From Sphingomonadales bacterium (GTDB taxonomy: Bacteria > Pseudomonadota > Alphaproteobacteria > Sphingomonadales > Sphingomonadaceae), in contig RDXA01000382.1 in NCBI GenBank assembly GCA_004292705.1, positions 1 through 11,682 on the forward strand: DNA of 11,682 nt, given 5' to 3'. A model generated the notes under the pieces. It saw only the letters and a program-made list of their open reading frames with translations, was not told where the DNA came from and ran no database searches. This document shows, piece after piece, positions 1-6,601 of this stretch (positions within the stretch are counted from its first letter, which is position 1; each line of letters opens with the position of its first letter). The translations under genes and the position numbers were made by a program.

Positions 1-1544
1 GCACGGGGATGGTCGGCCTCCAGCAGCCCGCGCTCGATCTGGCTCAGCAGGCCGATCGCGCGGATGGTGTGTTCATCGACCGTGTAGTGGTGATACATGT
101 CGAACTGCATCTGCGCATTGACGCGCCCGAAGTCCGGCACGAAGCGGCCGAACACCCCTGCCTCGTTCATCCAGCGCAGTGCCGTTTCCGGGTCCTTGCG
201 CCCGCTGAGCAGTTCCATGAACAGCGCATTGGCGCGCTTGTCGCGGCGGAGCTTCCCGTCGATCAGCTTGGCGTCGCGGGCAGCCTGGCGCATGGTCTCG
301 GGGTGAACCTCCAGCCCCTCGGCCTCGGCCAGCTGGAACACCTCGATGAGGCGCACCGGATCGGCCCGGAACCATTCGTCCCCCGGTGCGCGCAGCCGCC
401 CGCCTTCGACAGTGTAGCCCTTGAACAGCCGCGGTCGCTGGGTCCACCCCGCGAAAAAGCCGGTGCGCGGACGCTTTTTGGCGAACTCTTCGTCAAGGTG
501 GGCGAGGAACACGCCGGTCAGGCTGCCCACCCGTTTCACTTGCAGGAAGTAGTATTGCATGAAGCGCTCGACCGCGCTCTTGCCGGGGCGCTCGGCGAAC
601 AGCATCCGTTCGGCCACCTGGCGCTGCAGGTCGAAGGTCAGCCGGTCCTCGGCGCGGTCGGTGATGAGGTGCATGTGGCAGCGCGCCGCCAGCAGAAAGC
701 CCTCGGCCCGGCGGAAACTGCGGTATTCGCTTCCTGTCAGCAGCCCGACATCGACGAGCTGCGCGGCGTTGTCGACGCGGTGGATATACTTGCCGATCCA
801 ATACAGCGTCTGGAGATCGCGCAAGCCGCCCTTGCCGTCCTTGACGTTGGGCTCGACCACATAGCGGCTGTCGCCCATGCGCCTGTGCCGCAGGTCGCGC
901 TCGGCGAGTTTCTGTGTCAGGAACTGCCGCTCGTTGCCCTTGGCGACATCATTCCAGAAGCGGCCCCGCAGCTCCTCGTAAAGCGCCTGCTCGCCCCACA
1001 CCAGCCGCCCTTCAAGCAGGGCCGTGCGGATCGTGAGGTCTTCCTTCGCCATGCGGATCGTATCGGAGACCGTGCGGCTGGAATGGCCGACCTTGAGCCC
1101 CAGATCCCACAGCAGGTAGAGCATCGCCTCGATCACCTGCTCGCACCACGGCGCGCGCCGCATCGGGGTGATGAAGGCCACATCGACATCCGAATGCGGC
1201 GCCATTTCCGCGCGCCCGTAACCACCAACGGCGAGGATCGCGATCCGTTCGGCCTGGGTGCGATTGGGGACGGGGTAGAGATGCGTGGTGACGTGATCGT
1301 GGATCACCCGCAACAGCTGGTCCATCAGGAAGCTGAAGCCCGCGGTGACCTCGTGTCCGGCCGAGGGCGTCGCCTCAAGCCGGCGGGCGAGTTCGCTGCG
1401 CCCCTCGTCCAGCGCCAAGCGCAGCGCTCTGACGATCGCTGTGCGTGCCGAATCCCCGCCCGCCGCGTGCAGGGCCTCGATTTCCTCGGCCAGCGCGCGG
1501 CGGTCGATGATCGCGCGCTGGCCGGGGACGCGGCGCGGGCTCAT
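1..1544 (-). CDS. glnD: [Protein-PII] uridylyltransferase / uridylyl-removing enzyme GlnD (partial, C-terminal part beyond the left edge)
   Basis: Bifunctional nitrogen sensor of the cytoplasm: it uridylylates PII proteins (GlnB/GlnK) when glutamine is low and removes UMP when glutamine is high. The 514 codons present start at ATG 1544 and read open to the edge. Seen: a nucleotidyltransferase motif GGYGRAEM (residues 107-114) followed by SDVD (118-121), which holds the metal-binding Asp residues. Near residues 225-240 is the family-typical stretch VEPNVKDGKGGLRDLQ, and HHYTVDEHT (485-493) opens the HD hydrolase domain. The family is usually about 900 residues, so the rest of the HD domain and the two C-terminal ACT domains (glutamine sensing) must lie outside. 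The start lies 10 bp after the stop of the acyl-CoA synthetase gene, so the two are probably co-transcribed. No in-frame alternative start lies upstream in the gap. The Shine-Dalgarno is weak. Identity is near certain. Confidence 0.95.
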   Translation of the reverse strand, partial: MSPRRVPGQRAIIDRRALAEEIEALHAAGGDSARTAIVRALRLALDEGRSELARRLEATPSAGHEVTAGFSFLMDQLLRVIHDHVTTHLYPVPNRTQAERIAILAVGGYGRAEMAPHSDVDVAFITPMRRAPWCEQVIEAMLYLLWDLGLKVGHSSRTVSDTIRMAKEDLTIRTALLEGRLVWGEQALYEELRGRFWNDVAKGNERQFLTQKLAERDLRHRRMGDSRYVVEPNVKDGKGGLRDLQTLYWIGKYIHRVDNAAQLVDVGLLTGSEYRSFRRAEGFLLAARCHMHLITDRAEDRLTFDLQRQVAERMLFAERPGKSAVERFMQYYFLQVKRVGSLTGVFLAHLDEEFAKKRPRTGFFAGWTQRPRLFKGYTVEGGRLRAPGDEWFRADPVRLIEVFQLAEAEGLEVHPETMRQAARDAKLIDGKLRRDKRANALFMELLSGRKDPETALRWMNEAGVFGRFVPDFGRVNAQMQFDMYHHYTVDEHTIRAIGLLSQIERGLLEADHPR

Positions 1545-1554
1545 TCCGGAGGGC

Positions 1555-3270
1555 TCACGCGGTGACCGCCTCGGCGAGATAGCGGGCCTTGACGGTGCGC
1601 TTGTCGATCTTCTGCGTGCCGAGCCGGGGCAGTGCTTCCTCGGTGATCCAGATCTGGTGTTCGAGCGGCACCTTGAAGGGGGCGATCCGTTCGAGCAGGA
1701 AGGCGCGCAATTCGGCCGGCGTGATGGCCGCATGGCCTTCCTTCATCGCATAGACCGCCGCCGGGACTTCACCGAAACGCTCGTCCGGCAGGCCGAACAC
1801 CGAACACTCGCCGACATCGTCATGCGCGTAGATCGCGTCTTCCACCTCGATGCAGGAGATGTTCTCGCCGCCGCGGATGATGATATCCTTCTTGCGGTCG
1901 ACGATGAACAGGTAATCGTCGGCGTCGAGATAGCCGAGATCGCCGGTGCGGAAGTAGCCGCTGTCGGTAAATGCGGCTTTCGTCGCTTCCTCGTTCTTCC
2001 AGTAACCGCGGAAATTGGCGACCGAGCGGATGCACACCTCGCCCACCTGACCCTGCGGCAGCGGGTTTCCGGCATCATCGAGGATCGCGAGATCGACCAT
2101 CGGTTTCGACGCGCGCCCGGTCGAACCCGGTTTGGCAATATAGTTCTCGTTGAAATTGCCGCAGCCGACCGCATTGGTTTCGGTGAGGCCATAGCCGAGC
2201 AGCGGGAAGCCGCCGGGGAAGGCTTCCTTGATGCGCGTTACATGCTCGACCGGGCGCGGCGCGCCGCCAGCGGCAAAGCTCTTGCAGGCCGACAGGTCAT
2301 ACTTTTCGCGGTCGGGGTGATTGGCGATTTCATAGCTCATCAGCGGCACGCCGACGAAATAGGAGACCTTCTCCTCGGCCATCAGCCGGATCGCGAGGCC
2401 GGCGTCCCACTTGGGCATCAGCACCAGTTTGCGCACGATGGCAAAGCTCTGGAGGAACAGGGGCACTTCGCCCGTCACATGGAACAGCGGCACGGCGACG
2501 AGTGCGCAGGGCTGCGTGGTGATCGGGCCTTCGACGCTTTCGACATGGACCTTGGCCATCGCGCTTTGCGCGACATAGTTCATCACGCCGTTCACGACGC
2601 CGCGATGATCGGACCACGCGCCCTTGGACTTGCCGGTGGAGCCCGAGGTGTAGAGGATCGTGGCGATATCGTCCGGCCCAAGCTGGCCGAGCATTGCCAT
2701 GGCCACACTGGTGCCTTGCGGCAGCGCCCAGGTGTTGGCCAGGCCCTCGGCAGGCGGGTTGCCGTGGCTGAACAGCACGACCTTGGCCCCATGCGTTTGC
2801 CCTTCCAGCCGTGCGGCACGGCCATCATCGGCCAGCACCAGTTTCGCCTCGGCAAGGTCGATCGCGTAGGCGAGTTCGTCGCCCGAGGAAAAACCGTTGA
2901 GCAGCGTCGCGCAGCCGCCCGCCATCAGGATGCCCATATAGGCGACCATCCAGTTGGCCGAATTGCGCGCGGCAAGGCCGATGCGGTCGCCCTTGGCAAG
3001 GCCGTGCTCCTTGACCAGCCCTTCGGCCACGCAGGTCGCGGCGGCATAGGCCTCGCCAAAGGTCAGCCGCACATCGCCATCGACAAGGAAAGGCGCGTCC
3101 TTGTTCTGGTTGCAGAAATGCGCGAAATAATGCGCCAGTGTCGGCGGCGCGGCGGCAAAGACCGGCATGGTGATCCCGTCGCGCGTAAAGGGCACTGTGG
3201 CGAAGGGCTGTCCGTCCGCGGTCAGACCGGTGATGATCGCTTCGAGCGCATTGTCCAGCTGGGTGGGCAT
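1555..3270 (-). CDS. AMP-forming acyl-CoA synthetase / class I adenylate-forming enzyme
   Basis: Predicted to activate a carboxylic acid, probably a fatty or related acid, with ATP and then form the CoA thioester. The protein has 571 residues. Seen: P-loop motif YTSGSTGKSKG (about 207-217), A5-type motif GYGLTETNAVG, the hinge region YFRTGDLGYLDADDYLFIVD followed by RKKDIIIRGGENI, and a C-terminal LPRLGTQKIDKR with the catalytic-type Lys at 554. The residue before that Lys is Gln, where most relatives have Gly. I chose ATG 3270 because an AGAGAGGAAA Shine-Dalgarno sits about 8 bases upstream. The frame stays open further upstream to 3483, but that stretch would cross the start of lgt and has no domain character. 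glnD follows after 10 bp. Substrate cannot be read from sequence; long- or medium-chain fatty acid and aromatic acid are all possible. Confidence 0.9.
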   Translation of the reverse strand: MPTQLDNALEAIITGLTADGQPFATVPFTRDGITMPVFAAAPPTLAHYFAHFCNQNKDAPFLVDGDVRLTFGEAYAAATCVAEGLVKEHGLAKGDRIGLAARNSANWMVAYMGILMAGGCATLLNGFSSGDELAYAIDLAEAKLVLADDGRAARLEGQTHGAKVVLFSHGNPPAEGLANTWALPQGTSVAMAMLGQLGPDDIATILYTSGSTGKSKGAWSDHRGVVNGVMNYVAQSAMAKVHVESVEGPITTQPCALVAVPLFHVTGEVPLFLQSFAIVRKLVLMPKWDAGLAIRLMAEEKVSYFVGVPLMSYEIANHPDREKYDLSACKSFAAGGAPRPVEHVTRIKEAFPGGFPLLGYGLTETNAVGCGNFNENYIAKPGSTGRASKPMVDLAILDDAGNPLPQGQVGEVCIRSVANFRGYWKNEEATKAAFTDSGYFRTGDLGYLDADDYLFIVDRKKDIIIRGGENISCIEVEDAIYAHDDVGECSVFGLPDERFGEVPAAVYAMKEGHAAITPAELRAFLLERIAPFKVPLEHQIWITEEALPRLGTQKIDKRTVKARYLAEAVTA

Positions 3271-3457
3271 GCGATAGTTTCCTCTCTCTTTTTGCGGCGT
3301 GCGGCGCGGGGCTTGCCCGACCGAACTGCCTGTCCCATTCCGTCCGGCCAGCCGTGCCCCTTCCCCTGCCCCGGTTGCTGTGCCAGAAGCGCCAGCGCGA
3401 CCGGGGCCGTTTTGGGCCCGCCGATACGGCATATCATTGCAATAAGAGGTTCGCTCC
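3271..3457. other. Divergent intergenic region between acyl-CoA synthetase and lgt
   Basis: This 187 bp spacer separates two divergent transcription units, so it should contain promoters for both. Seen: a Shine-Dalgarno-like AGAGAGGAAA for the minus-strand gene, an AAGAGG (3443-3448) in front of the lgt GTG, and a TATCAT element at 3432-3437. The central part is C/G-rich without a convincing gene. The minus-strand reading frame of the synthetase stays open through it, but I regard that as chance in GC-rich DNA. Confidence 0.6.
3410..3437 (+). promoter_or_regulatory. Possible lgt promoter (-10 TATCAT)
   Basis: TATCAT at 3432-3437 matches five of six bases of the sigma-70 -10 consensus. Sixteen bases upstream is TTTTGG (3410-3415), a poor -35. 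Transcription would begin around 3444, leaving a very short leader that barely includes the Shine-Dalgarno at 3443-3448. This is tentative and based on consensus matching only. Confidence 0.25.
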
Positions 3458-4357
3458 GTGCTGTCACTACTTGCCGCAAGCACCGCCGCCGCCGATCCGA
3501 TCTACTGGACCGATCTGGGCTTCACACCGGGGATCGAACTGGGGTTCTTCACCCTGCGGTTCTACTCGCTGGCGTATCTGATCGGGGTGATCTTTGCCTA
3601 TTGGCATACATCGGTGATGCTGCGGCAGCCCGGCGCGCCGATGGCGCAGCGCCATGCCGACGATCTGTTCTTCTACTGCACGCTGGGCGTGATCTTCGGC
3701 GGACGGCTGGGCTATGCCCTGTTCTACACCGGCGGAGCCACCGGCATCCCCAGCGCCTTCACCGATTTCTCCGGCGATGGCTTCATTTCGTGGAAGCTGC
3801 TGCGGCTGTGGGACGGGGGGATGAGCTTTCACGGCGGTCTGGCGGGGGTCACGCTGGCGATGGCCTTTGTGGCATGGCGCGACAAACTGAACTTCATCCG
3901 CGTGGTCGATTACGTTGCGGTCGGCGTGCCGATGGGGATGCTGCTCGGCCGGCTGGCGAACTTCGTCAATGGCGAGCTGTGGGGCCGCGTGACCGATGTG
4001 CCGTGGGCGATGGTCTTCCCCACCGCCGACGATCTGCCGCGCCACCCCAGCCAGCTCTATCAGGCCGGTCTGGAGGGATTGGCGCTACTGGTCATCATGC
4101 TGGCGCTGTTCTGGTTCACCCGCGCGCGCTATCGCCCGGGGCTGCTCGCGGGCGTGTTCACGCTGGGCATGGGCATTGCCCGCTTCGTTAACGAATTTTT
4201 CCGCGAGCCCGATCAACAACTGGCTGACTTTGCCGCCCGGACCGGGCTATCGATGGGCCAATGGCTGACCATTCCGCTGATCCTGACTGGGTTGATTGTC
4301 GTGCTCTTCGCGCTGCGCAAGAAGCCGCTGGCGGCCGGGACGACCGTGCCGGCCTGA
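3458..4357 (+). CDS. lgt: Prolipoprotein diacylglyceryl transferase Lgt
   Basis: Integral inner-membrane enzyme that moves diacylglycerol from phosphatidylglycerol to the lipobox Cys of prolipoproteins, the first step of lipoprotein maturation. The protein has 299 residues, normal for the family. Seen: several hydrophobic membrane segments, the conserved SFHGGL with His125, the Lgt signature GRLANFVNGELWGR (Arg165, Asn168, Glu173), a HPSQLYQ motif, and GIARFVNEFFREPD near the C terminus (Arg242, Arg249). These match the essential His, Arg, Asn and Glu positions known for the E. coli enzyme. Start is GTG at 3458 with AAGAGG 9 bases before it; the N terminus then reads MLSLLAAS before the first conserved part. 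The MidA-type methyltransferase gene follows, either 62 bp downstream or overlapping if an earlier start is used. Very likely complete and functional. Confidence 0.96.
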   Translation: MLSLLAASTAAADPIYWTDLGFTPGIELGFFTLRFYSLAYLIGVIFAYWHTSVMLRQPGAPMAQRHADDLFFYCTLGVIFGGRLGYALFYTGGATGIPSAFTDFSGDGFISWKLLRLWDGGMSFHGGLAGVTLAMAFVAWRDKLNFIRVVDYVAVGVPMGMLLGRLANFVNGELWGRVTDVPWAMVFPTADDLPRHPSQLYQAGLEGLALLVIMLALFWFTRARYRPGLLAGVFTLGMGIARFVNEFFREPDQQLADFAARTGLSMGQWLTIPLILTGLIVVLFALRKKPLAAGTTVPA

Positions 4358-4419
4358 CCGGCGCGGGCATAGGCCGCAGCGCGCTCAAGCTGATTGATCC
4401 CGGGCCGGAGCCCGAGGTC

Positions 4420-5004
4420 ATGGCGCGGGCTGAAACGGCCGCGCGTGAGCAGGCCGAGGCACTCGCCAGGGCCGAGGCTGACAAGCAAGCCCGCGCAGAA
4501 GCGGAAGAACGCGCCCGCCGTGAAGCCGATGCTGCTGCTGCCCGGACTGCGGCGGAGGAAGAGGCCCGCCGCGAAGCCGAAGCCCGCGCCCGCGCCGAGG
4601 TCGAAGCGCGAGCAAAGGCCGCCGAACAGGCTCGTCTGCGCCAGGAAGCCGAAGCTCGCGCCCTAGCGGAGGCCAAGGCCAAGGCGGAGGCGGAAGCCCG
4701 AGCAAAGGCCGAAGCCGAGGAACAGGCGCGCCGTGCCGCCGAGGAGAAGGCCAGAGCCGCAGCGGAAGCAGAAGCGGAAGCCAAGGCCCGGGCGGAAGCA
4801 GAAGAACAAGCGCGTCGCGCAGCCGAGGAAGCTGCACGTCTCGCTGCCGAGGAACAGGCCCGTCGCGAGGCCGCCGAAGCCGCTGCCGCCGAAGCCGCAC
4901 GCATTGCCGCCGAAGCTGAAGCCGCCGCCCGCGCCGCAGCCGAGGCCGCCGCTGCCGAACAGGCCCGGCTCGAAGCCGAAGTCCTCGCCCGCGCCAATGT
5001 CGAT
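4420..5004 (+). repeat. Low-complexity Ala/Glu/Arg-rich coding repeat region
   Basis: This stretch encodes degenerate runs such as AEAEEQARRAAEE, which occurs twice (about 4708-4746 and 4792-4830). Eight of the 13 codons differ between the two copies while all amino acids agree. The repetition is therefore conserved at protein level rather than being a fresh DNA duplication. It should form a long charged helix. Confidence 0.75.
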
Positions 5005-6039
5005 GTGCCCGCCACCTTGCGCCGCCTGATCCGCGAGACCGGACCCGTCAGCCTCGCGCAATACATGGGCGAGAGCAACGCGCGCTATTACGCCAGCCGC
5101 GATCCGCTCGGCGAGCAGGGCGATTTCATCACCGCGCCCGAAGTCAGCCAGATGTTCGGCGAACTGATCGGGCTGTGGCTGGCCGATCTGTGGGTGCGCA
5201 TGGGCAGCCGCAAGCGTATCCACTATGTCGAGCTCGGCCCCGGCCGGGCGACCCTGGCGAAGGATGCGCTGACCGCGGGCAGGCGCTATGAATTCGCACC
5301 GGAAATCCACTTCGTCGAGACCTCGGCGGCCTTGCGGAAGATCCAGCGCGAGGTCTTCCCCGGCTGCCACCACCACCACGATCTTTCCACCCTGCCCGAC
5401 GATGCCCCGCTGCTGATCGTCGCCAATGAATTCTTCGATGCCTTGCCGGTTCATCAGCTGATGCGGTCCGCCGATGGCTGGTTCGACCGGCAGGTGGGGC
5501 TCGATGGCGACACCTTCACCTTCGTGGTCGGCAAGGAGCGGATGGACCATCTGGTGCCCCCGAGCTGGGCCACGGCGGCGCAAGGCGCGATGATCGAGAC
5601 CAGCCCCGCCGCTGTCGCACTGATGGCGGACATCGCGCAGCGCCTGAAGGATCAGGGCGGCGCTGCGCTGGTGATCGACTATGGCCACATCGAGCTGCGG
5701 TCGGGCGCGACCTTGCAGGCCTTGAAGGCGCACCGGAAGGTCGATGTCTTTGCCCATCCCGGCGATGCCGATATCACCGCCCACGTCGATTTCGAACTGC
5801 TCCAGCAGGTTGCCGCCGAACATGGTGCGGATGTAATGGGGCTGCAATATCAGGGCGAATGGCTGCGCCAGATGGGGATCGACACCCGCATGGAGGCGCT
5901 CCAGCGGCGCAATCCGGGCGAGAAAGACAAGATCAAGCGTCAGCGTGACCGGCTGGTGGAAGACAACCAGATGGGCACATTGTTCAAGGTTCTCGGGCTG
6001 TGCGGACGACGCTGGCCGTTTGGAGTGGGGTTTGCATGA
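4420..6039 (+). CDS. MidA/NDUFAF7-family SAM-dependent methyltransferase with an N-terminal charged helical extension
   Basis: The C-terminal ~345 residues are a COG1565-type class I methyltransferase. Its relative NDUFAF7/MidA methylates an Arg of a complex I subunit, so a role in NADH dehydrogenase assembly is inferred. Seen: LRRLIRETGPVSLAQYM, GDFITAPEVSQMFGE (234-248), SAM-binding ELGPGRATL (271-279), LLIVANEFFDALPVHQL, GGAALVIDYGH and a C-terminal DNQMGTLFKVL. Residues 1 to about 195 are almost only Ala, Glu, Arg and Lys, resembling TolA's helix or a coiled coil, which is unusual for the family. ATG 4420 is preferred (GGAG 9 bases upstream; lies after the lgt stop), giving 539 residues. 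An in-frame ATG at 4261 would overlap lgt by 97 bp. No good start exists between the extension and the enzyme domain, so the extension is probably translated. Enzyme family sure; exact start uncertain. Confidence 0.85.
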   Translation: MARAETAAREQAEALARAEADKQARAEAEERARREADAAAARTAAEEEARREAEARARAEVEARAKAAEQARLRQEAEARALAEAKAKAEAEARAKAEAEEQARRAAEEKARAAAEAEAEAKARAEAEEQARRAAEEAARLAAEEQARREAAEAAAAEAARIAAEAEAAARAAAEAAAAEQARLEAEVLARANVDVPATLRRLIRETGPVSLAQYMGESNARYYASRDPLGEQGDFITAPEVSQMFGELIGLWLADLWVRMGSRKRIHYVELGPGRATLAKDALTAGRRYEFAPEIHFVETSAALRKIQREVFPGCHHHHDLSTLPDDAPLLIVANEFFDALPVHQLMRSADGWFDRQVGLDGDTFTFVVGKERMDHLVPPSWATAAQGAMIETSPAAVALMADIAQRLKDQGGAALVIDYGHIELRSGATLQALKAHRKVDVFAHPGDADITAHVDFELLQQVAAEHGADVMGLQYQGEWLRQMGIDTRMEALQRRNPGEKDKIKRQRDRLVEDNQMGTLFKVLGLCGRRWPFGVGFA

Positions 6040-6488
6040 CAATGACGATCGGGACGACGACGGGCGTGGCGATGCGAAACACGGTGCTGGCGCTGGCTTT
6101 GGGCCTGGCCGCTGCTGTCCCGGCGCTGGCAACCGGGCCGATCACCGGGCGCTGGGTGACGGGGGAAAAGGATGCCGTGGTGGCGATTGCCAAATGCGGC
6201 AAGGCCGTGTGCGGCAGGATCGAGAGGTTCCTGATCCTGCCTGCCGGTGGCAAGGATCAGCGCGACGTCAACAACGCCGATCCGGCCAAGCGCAACCGCA
6301 AACTGCTCGGCACCGCAATCCTCTATGGCCTGACAGAGGATGCAGGGGTGTGGCGGGGACAGGTCTACGACCCCAAGAGCGGTCGCACCTACAACTCGGA
6401 AGTGCGCCGCAAGGGCGACGGAGTGCTTGAGGTGAAAGGCTGCTTCGGCCCGATCTGCCAGACGCAGGTGTGGCGGAAAGCGTCTTGA
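6036..6488 (+). CDS. Secreted DUF2147 family protein
   Basis: Small exported protein of unknown biochemical function (150 residues from ATG 6036). Seen: a signal peptide with hydrophobic core (residues 13-32, ending VPALA before TGPITGRW), then a DUF2147 domain with its usual landmarks: an early GRW, a Cys pair C54/C59 in AKCGKAVCGRI, YDPKSGRTY, and a late pair C136/C141 in GCFGPICQTQVW. The Cys pairs could form disulfides in the periplasm. ATG 6036 overlaps the TGA of the methyltransferase gene (ATGA), with GGAG ten bases upstream, which suggests translational coupling. ATG 6072 (MRNTVLALA) would give a more standard signal peptide but has a weaker ribosome site. It is the last gene of the lgt cluster; a convergent ABC transporter gene follows. 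Family is clear; role unknown. Confidence 0.88.
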   Translation: MTMTIGTTTGVAMRNTVLALALGLAAAVPALATGPITGRWVTGEKDAVVAIAKCGKAVCGRIERFLILPAGGKDQRDVNNADPAKRNRKLLGTAILYGLTEDAGVWRGQVYDPKSGRTYNSEVRRKGDGVLEVKGCFGPICQTQVWRKAS

Positions 6489-6526
6489 TTGTGGCGCGCC
6501 CTCCGGCGTGCCCTATCCGCGCTCAC

Positions 6527-6542
6527 GCCGCCTGAAGGCGGC
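6527..6542. terminator. Hairpin between convergent genes, possible terminator
   Basis: GCCGCC (6527-6532), loop TGAA, GGCGGC (6537-6542) form a perfect 6-bp GC stem in the 113 bp gap (6489-6601) between the converging DUF2147 and ABC permease genes. No T-run follows on either strand, so it is not a standard intrinsic terminator. A second weak stem (GGTTG/CAACC) lies at 6571-6585. The gap shows no gene. Confidence 0.3.
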
Positions 6543-6601
6543 ATCGCTGCGGGCATGCGGTGGCGCTTGTGGTTGTTCCTCAACCGTTACACCGCGGGCT
6601 T

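Noticed and set aside
9..1565. Long plus-strand open frame of 518 codons
   Set aside because: It is antisense to glnD, whose motifs are unmistakable; the plus-strand translation is Arg/His/Gln-rich without any domain, as expected for a GC-rich shadow.
3271..3483. Extended N terminus of the acyl-CoA synthetase (start at 3483)
   Set aside because: It would overlap the lgt start, has Arg/Gly/Ala-rich sequence without domain character, and a good Shine-Dalgarno marks ATG 3270 instead.
1345..4191. Plus-strand open frame of 948 codons
   Set aside because: It runs antisense through the acyl-CoA synthetase and then out of frame through lgt. No family resemblance; both real genes have complete motif sets.
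4188..5078. Minus-strand frame, almost only Ser/Ala/Arg
   Set aside because: Reverse-strand reading of the Ala/Glu/Arg-rich repeat codons of the methyltransferase extension; low complexity by construction.
4663..6132. Minus-strand frame of 489 codons with a Gly/Phe/Leu-rich end
   Set aside because: Antisense to the methyltransferase domain and the same repeat region; the repetitive look comes from the complementary codons.
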